Source: Paenibacillus phyllosphaerae (GTDB lineage: Bacteria > Bacillota > Bacilli > Paenibacillales > Paenibacillaceae). Taken from it: DNA of 64,000 bases. The notes beneath the pieces are model-generated. The model was not told the origin of the DNA and did no database searches. It worked only from the letters and a program-made list of their open reading frames with translations. Below, piece after piece: positions 1 to 8,277 of the stretch. Both the position numbers and the translations under genes were made by a program. Positions within the stretch are counted from its first letter, which is position 1; each line of letters begins with the position of its first letter. The stretch is taken from positions 124,001-188,000 of the forward strand of contig NZ_JACHXK010000007.1 of NCBI RefSeq assembly GCF_014192105.1. Reading direction: 5' to 3'.

Positions 1-2
1 GC

Positions 3-104
3 TCCATTGCTGCCGGATCGTTGATTCTTCTGCTGGCTTCCATGTTCAAGAGACCGAAGCAAACAAAGGAGGTCTCGCTGAACCGTGAAGTTGCAGGCGC
101 ATAA
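3..104 (+). CDS. C-terminal end of a membrane protein (partial, cut by window start)
   Basis: An open frame enters from the left edge and stops at the TAA at 102-104. It encodes 33 residues: a hydrophobic stretch (SIAAGSLILLLASMF) followed by a charged tail (KRPKQTKEV...). This is the usual shape of the last transmembrane helix and cytosolic tail of a transporter such as an MFS protein, but the family cannot be identified from so little. A strong terminator starts 33 bp downstream, which supports a real gene end here. Confidence 0.5.
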   Translation, partial: SIAAGSLILLLASMFKRPKQTKEVSLNREVAGA

Positions 105-136
105 GCCGGCTAAGAGCGCAGCACCGTTACACAGTT

Positions 137-188
137 CAGCCAGCAGAACTGCCGGAATTGAAACCGGCGGCTCTACTGGCTGTTTTTT
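137..188 (+). terminator. Rho-independent terminator
   Basis: A two-tier stem, CAGCCAG/CTGGCTG outside and GCCGG/CCGGC inside, is followed directly by six T. It ends the gene entering from the left edge. It also shows that the long upstream extension of the next reading frame (from 158) is not coding. Confidence 0.85.
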
Positions 189-252
189 GCATAGGCGTCC
201 GTCCAGTTAGGCGAAGCGCGAAATTTTGCGAGGGATTCGAACATTTTAACAT

Positions 253-279
253 TTGCATCTGCGGCAGAATGTGTACAAT
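253..279 (+). promoter_or_regulatory. Possible promoter of the AraR-like gene
   Basis: TTGCAT at 253-258 and TACAAT at 274-279 are separated by 15 bp, shorter than ideal, about 75 bp before the chosen start. The -10 is good and the -35 is weak. Confidence 0.35.
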
Positions 280-352
280 CAGGGATAGAGGGCACGTGCG
301 ATCGACGTTGTCGCTCATAAGTGAAACGCCGTATAGCAAAGTGGTGATCGCC

Positions 353-1474
353 ATGAATGAAAAGCCGCTGTATAAGCAAATCCAGCAAGCCATCAAGGAT
401 CAAATCAGACTTGGCAACCTGCGTCCGGGGGATCGCATCCCGTCCGAGAAGGAGCTGGCGGAGCAGTTCCACGTAAGCCTTATCACCACGAAGAACGCGC
501 TGGCCGGCTTGGCCGAAGAAGGCGTCGTCGTCCGCGCCAAAGGTAAGGGCACATTCGTATCGGGACAGTCTGCGTTCATGCTCCATATGCCGCCGTCCGT
601 CGCAGCCGGCAAGGAAGTTACACCGCCGAGTTCGATGCACCTAGCCAGAAAGGACAAATCTGCGGGGATCATCGGCATGATCATTCCCTCCATGCGCACG
701 AAGGTGGAACAACGTCTGCTCGATGCCATCGAGAACGCCGTTAATGAACAAGGCTACACCCTTGCCATCCGCGTCTCCAGAGGCAGCATCTCGAACGAGA
801 GGGAGGCCGTCCGGCAGTTGTTCGAGCTTGGGATCAGCGGATTGGTCCTATTCCCGATCGGCGCGGAGAACGATCTTCGAACCGCGCGTTATGCATGCGA
901 GCTGGGCTGTCCGCTCGCGTTAATCGACCGTTATTACCCCGAGGCGAATGTCGTGAGCGTCAGCTCGGATAACCGGAACGGGGCGCGTATGGCCGTAAAG
1001 TATGTCGCGGATGCCGGCATGCGCAGCATCGCGCTGCTGACGCCGCCCGAGGAGCACAGCGTGATCAGCGAGCGTCTGGACGGTTATAAGCGGGGGCTCG
1101 CGGAGACCCGAATCGGAATGGAGCGGGCAGCGGAATTGGTCATGCCCTACGAAATCTTCAACGTATCGCGCGAACAGGCGCTGCGTGAGATGGAGAGATG
1201 GATGATGCCGCATCATAAGCGCATCGATGCGGTCATAGCGCTGGATGTGGAACTAGCCCGTCTCGCTTATTATACGCTTCAACGAATTGGAGCAGGAGCG
1301 AAGACGATCGTGACGTTCGACGATCCGGAGATTCCGGGCATCGCCTTCATTCAGCAGGACGAGTCCGCCATTGGGAGGCGCGCAGTCGCCGTGCTCATGG
1401 ATCAGATCACGCTAGGCCGCCAGACGGCAGCTCGCTATGTGGTACCTGTAAGACTCGTCGTTCCAAAACAATGA
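353..1474 (+). CDS. GntR-type repressor with LacI-like sugar-sensing domain (AraR-like)
   Basis: This 373-residue regulator has a GntR winged helix at residues 1-72 (PLYKQIQQAIKDQI, then GDRIPSEKELAEQF, GKGTFV) and a periplasmic-binding-protein-like effector domain at about 105-365 (GIIGMIIPS, LPFPIGAEND region, ALIDRYYP, TFDDPEIPGIAFIQQDE). The same architecture and length occur in Bacillus AraR, the L-arabinose-responsive repressor of arabinan-use genes. The frame is open further upstream, but that part crosses a terminator; ATG 353 begins exactly where GntR proteins begin. The ribosome binding site is weak and GTG codons at 341 and 344 are alternatives. The neighbouring GH43 genes fit an arabinose or arabinan regulon. 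The ligand is inferred from family and context, not seen. Confidence 0.85.
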   Translation: MNEKPLYKQIQQAIKDQIRLGNLRPGDRIPSEKELAEQFHVSLITTKNALAGLAEEGVVVRAKGKGTFVSGQSAFMLHMPPSVAAGKEVTPPSSMHLARKDKSAGIIGMIIPSMRTKVEQRLLDAIENAVNEQGYTLAIRVSRGSISNEREAVRQLFELGISGLVLFPIGAENDLRTARYACELGCPLALIDRYYPEANVVSVSSDNRNGARMAVKYVADAGMRSIALLTPPEEHSVISERLDGYKRGLAETRIGMERAAELVMPYEIFNVSREQALREMERWMMPHHKRIDAVIALDVELARLAYYTLQRIGAGAKTIVTFDDPEIPGIAFIQQDESAIGRRAVAVLMDQITLGRQTAARYVVPVRLVVPKQ

Positions 1475-1487
1475 GTAGAGATGACAC

Positions 1488-1543
1488 GGCTCGAAGGCTC
1501 GAAGGCTCGAAGGCTCGAAGGCTCGAAGGCTCGAAGGCTCGAA
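1488..1543. repeat. Tandem repeat, 7 perfect copies of an 8-bp unit (GGCTCGAA)
   Basis: Seven uninterrupted copies of GGCTCGAA lie 14 bp after the stop of the AraR-like gene and just before a bidirectional terminator. The unit contains TCGA, so the array can pair with itself in many registers. It is non-coding and has the features of a slippage-prone mini-array. Confidence 0.97.
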
Positions 1544-1555
1544 GCAGCAATAAAT

Positions 1556-1592
1556 AAACCTCCGCGCTCACCTTAAGGTGAACCGGAGGTTT
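1556..1592. terminator. Bidirectional terminator between convergent genes
   Basis: AAACCTCCG pairs with CGGAGGTTT around an inner TCACCTTAAGGTGA dyad, with A and T tracts on both sides. It can end the AraR-like gene on the + strand and the GH43 gene on the - strand. Confidence 0.85.
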
Positions 1593-1690
1593 ATTATACT
1601 TATGCCAGCCATACGTCTCGGGGATGTATGGCCGGCTATAAGAATCGGCATACTGTTGCCATCATCCCGCTGTTGCGCTTGCGCATTACC

Positions 1691-4177
1691 TTACGGCGTT
1701 ACTTTGAAATTATCGAACCGCGTAGCGTTATTCATCGTCCGCAGTCCGACTTTGCCGTGCGTAAACGGGTTCGAGCTATTGTCGGTGTAAGTGATCTTCG
1801 GCGTGTTCATGTCGCCGACGTAGACGCGAATCGTGGTGCCGCTCGTTACGACCTTCATATGCTGCCAGATGCCTGCCGCGATGGCGGTCGGTGCGGAGGC
1901 CAGCGCTTGGTAGCCGTAATTCATTTTGCCGAGATAGACGCCGTCCGGCTTGAGAAAAGCGTAATACCCCTGCACATAATCCGGATTATTCGCCAGCACG
2001 GTGCCGTTCGACGGGTTGTTGACCCGCACGAGCACGCCTGCATCCCCGGTCGTGTCAACTAAGCGAATATCCGTCTCGACCGTATAGTCGGCCCATCGCT
2101 CATTGCCGATCGTCGTCTTCGCGAATGCGCCGCCTCCGGCCGAGGCGAGCTCACCGTCAGTGACGGACCAATTGCCCTCGAACCGCTTCCAGCCGTTGTC
2201 GTTGCCGTCATTGAAGTCGTCTTGCAACGCGGTGACGCTGTCGCCCCGCGAGAACGTCAGGCTGCTTAGGTCGAACTCTCCCTTCACAATCTCGAAGCGG
2301 AGCTCATGATAACCGGCGGTCAAATACAGCCCCTTCTTGCTGCTGTTCACCCATTGCTCCCAGGCGCCCGAGCTTGGCACGCCAACGACGCCCGTTAGAT
2401 CGGTCGTTCCGTCCCATATGCGGTAACTCGCATCGGTGAAGGTTGTCGCGAGCCTTACATCCAGATCGTAATAGCCGGTTTCCGCCACGTTCACGCGATA
2501 TTTCAGCCATTCCCCGGTCTGGTTCCAGCCCACGACGTTCGCCCCTTCTGCTGCCGAGGAGCGGATATCGACCTCACCGCTGCGATACGCACCGCCGAGA
2601 TTCCCGGCGCTTAAGTCGTTATAGGCTGCACCTTGCGCGCCGTTCATATAATGGACCGCCTCGATCTTGCCAGGTAGCGGCTTGTAGGCATTCCAGGCGC
2701 TGCTGCCGTTCACCTTGTTGCTGGTTGCGACATAGCCGAAATCCGCATGCGCATCGGTCGTCGTATAGCCGACCTTGCCGCCGCCCAGGCCGTTGACGCT
2801 GCGCGTCTGTTTCTTCATGCCGTCGACGTATACGGTGAAGGCGGCGCCTGCTTTCTCCACGCGAATCTGATGCCATTTCGTATAGTCATAGCCGGATGGA
2901 AGAGTCGCATATTGCCAACCTTGGCTGACGCCGCCGACCACGTAATTCGTCTCCAACCGGTTCAAGTTCCGGTTCAGCACGGCGACCCCGTAGTTGGACT
3001 CGTCCGTGTACGAGAAGACCCCGCCGAATACCGGATTCGCGCTGGTGCCTTGCTTGATCTGCTTCATATTGAACTCTGCCGTATAATCGCTTGCCGTGCC
3101 CGAGGTTGTCACCTGGCGATAGGTGGAAGTATTGCCGATCGTATCCTGCCACATCAGCTCCTGGTTGTAGATGCCCCAAGTGCCGCCGCCGATATTGGTC
3201 CAACCCGTGCCGATGCTCGTCCGGTTGAACCGGTCTTGGAAGTCCGGCAGTTCCGGATTCTGCTGCGCGGTTGCGGTCGGGCCGAGAACGAGCAGCTTGT
3301 CGCCGTTCCAGACGATGCGATCCATGTTCATCTTGCGTCCCGGGTAGACCGCGTTGCCTTGATGGGCATGGCTATGATAGACGATATAGTCGGAATCGAG
3401 ATCGGGACCTTTCACGATGCCGTTATGGCCGAGTCCGACATTGGATCCCTCGGTATCGATCAGCACCGGATTCTGACCGGCGGCAGGCGTGAAGCCAAGC
3501 GTCGGGCTGCTGCTCGTCGCATAATCGATCCGATAGGCCGTGCTCCATACGTGATTGCCGGTATACGTCATGTAGTATTTGCCGTTGCGCTTGAAGGTCG
3601 TGGATCCTTCCGTCCAGCCGGCCATCGTTAATCCGGTCAAAATTGGCGAGCCGAAGGTAGTAGGGGTCGGCATCGGACGGGCTACGATCTGGTCGGAACC
3701 CGTCCCGTAGAAGTACCACTTACCGTCATCATCGATAAAGACGTTGCCGTCGATGCCCATGCCAACGTTGCTCGTCGCCCGTATGAACGGTCCGGTCGGA
3801 CTTGAGCTCGTCAGCACGTAGTGGCCGCCGCCTCCGGGAGAAGTATACATATAGAACATGCCGTTCCAGTAGACGACCTCCGGCGCATAGGCGGCTTTCG
3901 TAATCGCATCGGTAGAACACAATCCGCGATACGTCCAATCCACCAGGTTCGTCGACGACCATACTTTCACGCCTGTCTGATCATCGACCGTGCTGACGTA
4001 GAGATAATAGGTGCCGTTGAACTTAAGAATGTACGGGTCGCCTTCGCCGTAGAAATCGTTGTTCGCCCAGCGCCAAGAATCGGTCAATTGGAACGGGTTG
4101 CTGTAAGCGTAAGCGTGGATCGGCATGAGCATGAGCGCAGCTACGCCAAGCATGGCTGCTTTCCATTTCTTCATCAT
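1691..4177 (-). CDS. Secreted modular glycoside hydrolase family 43 enzyme (arabinanase/arabinofuranosidase or xylosidase type)
   Basis: An 828-residue exported enzyme with a signal peptide (1-24, ending AYA). The GH43 five-bladed propeller spans about 27-320 and shows all three catalytic acids: Asp47 in GEGDPYI, Asp143 in GIDGNVF and Glu190 in GWTEGST. After it come a laminin-G/concanavalin-like module (about 325-500), a CBM6-like module (about 510-645, AVHYMNG to LTFSRG) and a second concanavalin-like module (about 655-828, DDFNDGNDNGW to FDNFKVTP). The start is supported by AGGAG 7 bp before ATG 4177. A cre-like site lies about 95 bp upstream. Substrate within GH43 (arabinan, arabinoxylan, xylan or galactan) cannot be fixed; the AraR-like neighbour favours arabinose polymers. 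It is a paralogue of the GH43 at 9121. Confidence 0.9.
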   Translation of the reverse strand: MMKKWKAAMLGVAALMLMPIHAYAYSNPFQLTDSWRWANNDFYGEGDPYILKFNGTYYLYVSTVDDQTGVKVWSSTNLVDWTYRGLCSTDAITKAAYAPEVVYWNGMFYMYTSPGGGGHYVLTSSSPTGPFIRATSNVGMGIDGNVFIDDDGKWYFYGTGSDQIVARPMPTPTTFGSPILTGLTMAGWTEGSTTFKRNGKYYMTYTGNHVWSTAYRIDYATSSSPTLGFTPAAGQNPVLIDTEGSNVGLGHNGIVKGPDLDSDYIVYHSHAHQGNAVYPGRKMNMDRIVWNGDKLLVLGPTATAQQNPELPDFQDRFNRTSIGTGWTNIGGGTWGIYNQELMWQDTIGNTSTYRQVTTSGTASDYTAEFNMKQIKQGTSANPVFGGVFSYTDESNYGVAVLNRNLNRLETNYVVGGVSQGWQYATLPSGYDYTKWHQIRVEKAGAAFTVYVDGMKKQTRSVNGLGGGKVGYTTTDAHADFGYVATSNKVNGSSAWNAYKPLPGKIEAVHYMNGAQGAAYNDLSAGNLGGAYRSGEVDIRSSAAEGANVVGWNQTGEWLKYRVNVAETGYYDLDVRLATTFTDASYRIWDGTTDLTGVVGVPSSGAWEQWVNSSKKGLYLTAGYHELRFEIVKGEFDLSSLTFSRGDSVTALQDDFNDGNDNGWKRFEGNWSVTDGELASAGGGAFAKTTIGNERWADYTVETDIRLVDTTGDAGVLVRVNNPSNGTVLANNPDYVQGYYAFLKPDGVYLGKMNYGYQALASAPTAIAAGIWQHMKVVTSGTTIRVYVGDMNTPKITYTDNSSNPFTHGKVGLRTMNNATRFDNFKVTP

Positions 4178-4269
4178 TCATCATCTCCTAGTCAAATTTG
4201 AACGCCACATGGGAACGAATGAACCGTTAAACCGGAAGCAAAAGCACCTCCTTGTCTGCCGCCTGCATA

Positions 4270-4283
4270 GGGAAGCGTTTACA
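4270..4283. promoter_or_regulatory. cre-like site (CcpA) upstream of GH43
   Basis: GGGAAGCGTTTACA fits the catabolite-responsive element core (AANCGNTNNCA) with mismatches at the 5' end. It lies just downstream of a minus-strand TATACT element, a position at which CcpA represses transcription. Confidence 0.5.
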
Positions 4284-4523
4284 GAACGCAGTATAGCAAA
4301 CGAATCCAAGGCGCGTTTATAACCAATTAGGTATAAATTTTCAAGAATAAAACAGGAACCGCAGAATGGTGAGGCAATCCGGGGCAGGTAGAACCGGCTC
4401 CATCTTGCCTTCTGCGAGCAAAACGAACGGTAGCGAGACGGGTATTCGGATGGGATAAGGAACTTAATATCTCAACTATTTATATTAATCAGTTAATAAC
4501 TATGCGTTTTATTACAAAATAAC

Positions 4524-4552
4524 TGGACAAAACCAAAATGAGAGGATTATAT
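4524..4552 (+). promoter_or_regulatory. Sigma-A promoter of the HTH regulator
   Basis: TGGACA at 4524-4529 and TTATAT at 4547-4552 are separated by 17 bp. The start codon lies 36 bp further on, after AAAGGAGG at 4573-4580. Confidence 0.55.
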
Positions 4553-4587
4553 TATTGTAAGAAACCACGACGAAAGGAGGCGCATTC

Positions 4588-5511
4588 ATGCTAGAACTGT
4601 CCATCGACGATCCGGACCGTCTAGTCAAGGTGGCGCACGCCTTGAGCACGCATACGCGCATCGGCATCATTAAGCTGCTCCTTACGAAGCCGAACGTAAA
4701 TATTATCGAAATTGCCGAAGCGTTGAATATACCCGTATCGACCGCGGCGACTAACGTGAAGGTGCTGGAGGAAGCCGAGCTGATCTTGACCGAGCTCCAG
4801 CCGGCATCGCGCGGAGCCATGAAAGTATGCAGCCGCAACTTCGATGACGTCCGCATGGTGCTCAATCCGATCGCCTTCTACCATAACACGAGCAAGAGCG
4901 TGGAGGTGGAGATGCCGATCGGCCACTTCATCGACTTCGATATTCAGCCGACATGCGGCATGGCGAATACGGCCGGCATGCTGTTCGCCGAAGACGAGCC
5001 GGACAACTTCTATCATCCGGACAGCCGCACGGCCGAGATCATCTGGCTGCGCAAAGGCTGGCTCGAATACCGCTTCCCGAAGAAAATCCCGGCAGGCGCG
5101 CGCATTACGGCACTCGAATTCACCTTGGAACTCTGTTCCGAAGCGCCGAACTACAACAACGACTGGCCCTCCGAGATTACGGTCTGGGTCAATGACGTTG
5201 AGGTCGGATCATGGATATCGCCCGGCGATCTGGGCGATCACAGAGGGAAGCTGAATCCGGCTTGGTGGAACGACAACAGCACCCAGCACGGATTGCTCAA
5301 GACGTGGGCAATAGATCTAAACCGCAGCACGGTCGACAGCGAGCGTTGCTCGAAGACGACGCTGCAGGATCTTAACCTGTCCGACAAGCCGTACATTACG
5401 TTCCGGATCGGCCTCAAGCCCGACGCCAAGCATCAAGGCGGCATGAACGTATTCGGCAAGAACTTCGGCGACTACCCGCAGGGCATTATCATGCGGATTC
5501 AGCACGATTAA
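4588..5511 (+). CDS. ArsR-like HTH regulator with a C-terminal beta-rich domain
   Basis: 307 residues. The first 90 form a winged helix of ArsR/HTH_20 type (HALSTHTRIGIIKLLLT, IIEIAEALNIPVSTAATNVKVLEEAELI). The remaining 210 residues are rich in aromatic and beta-forming segments (FYHPDSRTAEIIWLR, YRFPKKIPAGARI, SEITVWVNDVEVGSW, YITFRIGL) and look more like a galactose-binding-type sandwich than an ArsR metal site. ATG 4588 follows AAAGGAGG by 7 bp. The gene is divergent from the GH43 gene and is followed by the sugar SBP/permease genes, so a local regulator of carbohydrate use is likely. The DNA-binding half is clear; the role of the other half is inferred. Confidence 0.75.
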   Translation: MLELSIDDPDRLVKVAHALSTHTRIGIIKLLLTKPNVNIIEIAEALNIPVSTAATNVKVLEEAELILTELQPASRGAMKVCSRNFDDVRMVLNPIAFYHNTSKSVEVEMPIGHFIDFDIQPTCGMANTAGMLFAEDEPDNFYHPDSRTAEIIWLRKGWLEYRFPKKIPAGARITALEFTLELCSEAPNYNNDWPSEITVWVNDVEVGSWISPGDLGDHRGKLNPAWWNDNSTQHGLLKTWAIDLNRSTVDSERCSKTTLQDLNLSDKPYITFRIGLKPDAKHQGGMNVFGKNFGDYPQGIIMRIQHD

Positions 5512-5538
5512 CGCTGCGCCAACCAAGCTCGTCCCATA

Positions 5539-5581
5539 GTTCCAGATGTTCTAGACTTTCCTAGGCATCTGGAACTTTTTT
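5539..5581 (+). terminator. Rho-independent terminator after the HTH regulator
   Basis: GTTCCAGATG pairs with CATCTGGAAC, followed by a run of six T. Confidence 0.9.
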
Positions 5582-5662
5582 ATTGATTCAAGGCGAAACG
5601 GTTAAGCGGCCTCTCATGGCGCAAGCGCGTTTCATAATAGCTTGTATTTCAGAAAAACTGAA

Positions 5663-5676
5663 AGAAAGCGTTGACA
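5663..5676 (+). promoter_or_regulatory. cre site overlapping the SBP promoter
   Basis: AGAAAGCGTTGACA matches the CcpA consensus apart from the first base and includes the -35 hexamer TTGACA. Binding there would compete with RNA polymerase, so glucose repression of the sugar importer is expected. Confidence 0.65.
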
Positions 5677-5699
5677 TAGGAAAATAATGCATGTATATT
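5671..5699 (+). promoter_or_regulatory. Strong sigma-A promoter of the SBP-permease-GH43 operon
   Basis: A consensus TTGACA at 5671-5676, a 17-bp spacer and TATATT at 5694-5699. The leader is about 135 nt and contains a small GTGCT/AGCAC hairpin (about 5767-5784). Confidence 0.85.
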
Positions 5700-5714
5700 T
5701 TGTTTACAAACAAA
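5699..5714. promoter_or_regulatory. Operator dyad TTTGTTT-AC-AAACAAA at the transcription start
   Basis: A perfect 7-bp inverted repeat with a 2-bp centre begins on the last base of the -10 element. The position is that of a repressor operator. Its AT-rich TTTGT..ACAAA form resembles sites of GntR/AraR-type repressors, and an AraR-like gene lies at the left end of the locus, but the HTH regulator at 4588 is another candidate. Confidence 0.6.
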
Positions 5715-5842
5715 TAAGTTGTAACAAAACAGAGAAAGTGGTTCGATTCAAACTTCGAACGAAAGTGCTGCTGCATAAGCACCGTTTTGTCAAACTTGTT
5801 TGTGGAGGTATCCAATTCATTATTCACTGGGGGGAACGGCAA

Positions 5843-7255
5843 ATGATGCGGAAGAACAAATGGGCTCAAGCTTCACTCGCGCTTACGCTGGTCTGCGGCA
5901 TGGTCGTATCGGGCTGTGCATCGAACAACGGAAACGGCAATAACAACGGAAATGCGCCTGCAGCGAACAATTCCGGACAGACGGCCGAGGAAGGCGCGAA
6001 CAGCGAAGGAACGGCAGGCAATAACACGGCAGACGCCAAGTCCGAGATCGAATTCATGGGATGGGGCGGCGATTCGGAGAAAGCCGTGTTCCAGAAGCTG
6101 ATCGACGAGTACATGAAGAAGTATCCGAACAAGAAGGTCAAATATACGGTGGTGCCGCCGGGCGAGTATTATCAGAAGCTCGATACGCTCATCGCAGCGA
6201 AGAAAACGCCGGATGTCTTCTACGCAGGCGGCGCACACTTCAACAAGCTCGTCAGCAGCGACCAACTTTTGAATCTGGATCCGCTCATCGAGTCGACCGG
6301 CGCGGTCGATCCGAACAACGTATGGAAGGCGGCGCTTGACCGCTACCGCTACGATGGCAGCATTGTCGGTTCGGGCAGCCTGTACGGCCTGCCGAAGGAC
6401 GTCGGCCCGTGGGCTTTCGCGTACAACAAGGATCTGTTCGACAAGGCCGGGCTGCCTTATCCAAGCGCCAAGGCGGGCGAGTATACCTGGGATGACATGC
6501 TGGCCGATGCGAAGAAGATTACGGTTACGAACGACCGCGGCAAAATCGATACGTTCGGCGTTGCGGGCTACACGCTGGAATCGGCTGTCTGGGCGAACGG
6601 CGGCGACTGGATCGACTACAATACGGGCACGGTTACGATCGATACGCCGCAGTTCGCGGAAGCGATGCAGTTCGTTGCCGACCTAAGCCTCGTACACAAG
6701 GTCTCGCCGTCCCCGGATGACGAGAAAGCGCAGAACGGCTATGCACGCTTCGTCGCCGGCAAAATCGCGATGTTCCCGATGGGACCGTGGGATCAGCCGG
6801 GCTTCTGGCAGCTGCCGTTCAACTGGGATATCGCGGCATGGCCGGCCAGCCCGAACACGGGCAAGACGGCAACATGGCTCGGCTCGCTCGGCTTCGTCGT
6901 CGCGAAGAACTCCGAGTATCCTGAAGATTCGTTCAAGCTCGCGGCTTACTTGAGCCTTGACAGCGAATCCCAGAAGCAGAACTATGAGCTCGGCCAGGCG
7001 GTTCCGAACCTGATCGACATGGCGAAAGGCGAGTTCCTGGCGATGGATAAAGCGCCGCAGACCCGTCAGGTATTCATCGATATTATTGAAGATTACGGCA
7101 AGCCGGTCATCGAGGTCGGTTCAAAGAACTTGAAATGGCTGGATACGTTCTGGCAGGATGCGAGCCAAGTATGGACGGGCAAGAAAACCGCAGCCGAGTT
7201 CGTCAAGGAAGAGCAGCCGAAGCTGCAGAAGCTGTATGACGAAGGCAATAAGTAA
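5843..7255 (+). CDS. Sugar ABC transporter substrate-binding lipoprotein (family 1)
   Basis: 470 residues from ATG 5843, preceded by GGGGGG about 9 bp upstream; an in-frame ATG follows directly and the frame is open further 5' without a ribosome binding site. A lipoprotein signal with lipobox VSGC (Cys25) leads to an Asn/Gly/Ala-rich linker (about 26-65) and then a family-1 extracellular solute-binding fold (EIEFMGWGGDSEKAVFQKLI, KTPDVFYAGGAHF, AFAYNKDLFDKAG, GYARFVAGKIAMFPMGPWD). It captures an oligosaccharide and passes it to the two permeases that follow. A stem-loop after the gene may favour SBP over permease expression. Sugar unknown; pectin or arabinan fragments are likely from context. 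Confidence 0.92.
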   Translation: MMRKNKWAQASLALTLVCGMVVSGCASNNGNGNNNGNAPAANNSGQTAEEGANSEGTAGNNTADAKSEIEFMGWGGDSEKAVFQKLIDEYMKKYPNKKVKYTVVPPGEYYQKLDTLIAAKKTPDVFYAGGAHFNKLVSSDQLLNLDPLIESTGAVDPNNVWKAALDRYRYDGSIVGSGSLYGLPKDVGPWAFAYNKDLFDKAGLPYPSAKAGEYTWDDMLADAKKITVTNDRGKIDTFGVAGYTLESAVWANGGDWIDYNTGTVTIDTPQFAEAMQFVADLSLVHKVSPSPDDEKAQNGYARFVAGKIAMFPMGPWDQPGFWQLPFNWDIAAWPASPNTGKTATWLGSLGFVVAKNSEYPEDSFKLAAYLSLDSESQKQNYELGQAVPNLIDMAKGEFLAMDKAPQTRQVFIDIIEDYGKPVIEVGSKNLKWLDTFWQDASQVWTGKKTAAEFVKEEQPKLQKLYDEGNK

Positions 7256-7278
7256 TCAGACGCTTAAAGCTTAAGAAT

Positions 7279-7316
7279 GAGGGGCGAAGCCGAAGCGGTC
7301 ATCCGGTCTTCGCCTC
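7279..7316 (+). terminator. Intercistronic stem-loop between SBP and permease genes
   Basis: GAGGGGCGAAG pairs with CTTCGCCTC (one bulge) and no T run follows. Such stems between SBP and permease genes commonly stabilise the upstream message or partly terminate transcription. Confidence 0.45.
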
Positions 7317-7346
7317 TCGTTACTTCTGCTGCCGGGGAGGATATTA

Positions 7347-8240
7347 ATGAAGAAGAAAACAACAGGCTTTCGGCGCAAAGAGATGCTGTGGTCGCTGCTG
7401 TTCGTGACGCCGCCGGTGCTCGGTTTCCTGATATTCGGTTTGACGCCGCTGCTCACCTCGTTCGGACTCAGCTTCATGTCCTGGGATATGATGACGCCGG
7501 CGAAGTTCGTCGGCGGGGACAATTTCGCCAAGATGTTCGAGGACGAGAAGTTCTACAAATCGTTGTTCAACACGTTCTACCTGCTGCTGGGCATTCCGCT
7601 CGGCATGATAGTCGCGCTCATACTGGCGATTATGATGAACCGTCCGCTGAAAGGCGTATCGATCTTCCGAACGATCTATTATATCCCGGTTATTTCGCCG
7701 ATTATCGCGGTTTCGCTGCTCTGGCAGTGGATGCTCAACTTTGATTACGGCCTCATTAACGAGTTCATATGGCGCGTGTTCGGCGTCCAAGGCCCCAACT
7801 GGCTCGGCGATCCGAACTGGGTGAAGCCTTCCTTCCTGCTCATGGGCCTGTGGGGCGGAGTCGGCGGCACGATGGTGCTGTATTTGGCCGGCTTGCAAGG
7901 CATCTCTTCCACCTATTACGAAGCGGCAGAGGTCGACGGCGCTTCGCGGTGGCATCAGTTCAAGCATATTACGCTGCCTCTCTTGTCTCCCATCCACTTC
8001 TTCGTCGTCGTCATGGGCGTCATCGGAACGTTCCAGTCGTTCAGCCAGATGTACATCCTGGCTTCAGACGGCGGTCCGGAATACAGCGGGGCAACGATCG
8101 TATATTACATTTTCCAAGAAGCGTTCAAGTACTTCAACATGGGCTATGCGAGCGCGGTAGCTTGGGTGCTCGGCATCATTATCTTCATTATTACGCTGAT
8201 CCAATTCCGCTTCTCCAAGCGTTGGGTCTATCAAGACTAG
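7347..8240 (+). CDS. Sugar ABC transporter permease (MalF/UgpA type)
   Basis: 297 residues with six predicted membrane segments, the first at about 13-35 (LLFVTPPVLGFLIFGLTPLL). The EAA loop for the ATPase is visible as YYEAAEVDGASRWHQFKHITLPLL. GGGGAGG lies about 9 bp before ATG 7347. It pairs with the permease at 8278. There is no ATPase gene in this operon; such importers normally share an MsmX-type ATPase, and one is encoded at 32446. Confidence 0.93.
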   Translation: MKKKTTGFRRKEMLWSLLFVTPPVLGFLIFGLTPLLTSFGLSFMSWDMMTPAKFVGGDNFAKMFEDEKFYKSLFNTFYLLLGIPLGMIVALILAIMMNRPLKGVSIFRTIYYIPVISPIIAVSLLWQWMLNFDYGLINEFIWRVFGVQGPNWLGDPNWVKPSFLLMGLWGGVGGTMVLYLAGLQGISSTYYEAAEVDGASRWHQFKHITLPLLSPIHFFVVVMGVIGTFQSFSQMYILASDGGPEYSGATIVYYIFQEAFKYFNMGYASAVAWVLGIIIFIITLIQFRFSKRWVYQD

Positions 8241-8277
8241 GCTACCAAAGGACGAACGCAAGGAGGAGACGAAAGCC

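Larger units (their letters stand above)
4178..4587. other. Divergent intergenic region, GH43 / HTH regulator
   Basis: About 410 bp without a gene. It holds the ribosome binding site and cre-like site of the leftward GH43 gene, a TATACT -10-like element on the minus strand (4290-4295 on the plus strand), and, at the right end, the promoter and AAAGGAGG site of the rightward regulator. The middle part (about 4320-4500) is AT-rich and shows nothing further that can be named. Confidence 0.6.

Noticed and set aside
158..352. 65-codon upstream extension of the AraR-like reading frame
   Set aside because: It starts inside a strong terminator stem, has no ribosome binding site, and the GntR domain begins at 353.
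1488..1543. CRISPR-like array
   Set aside because: The 8-bp units are contiguous with no spacers, and there are no cas genes.
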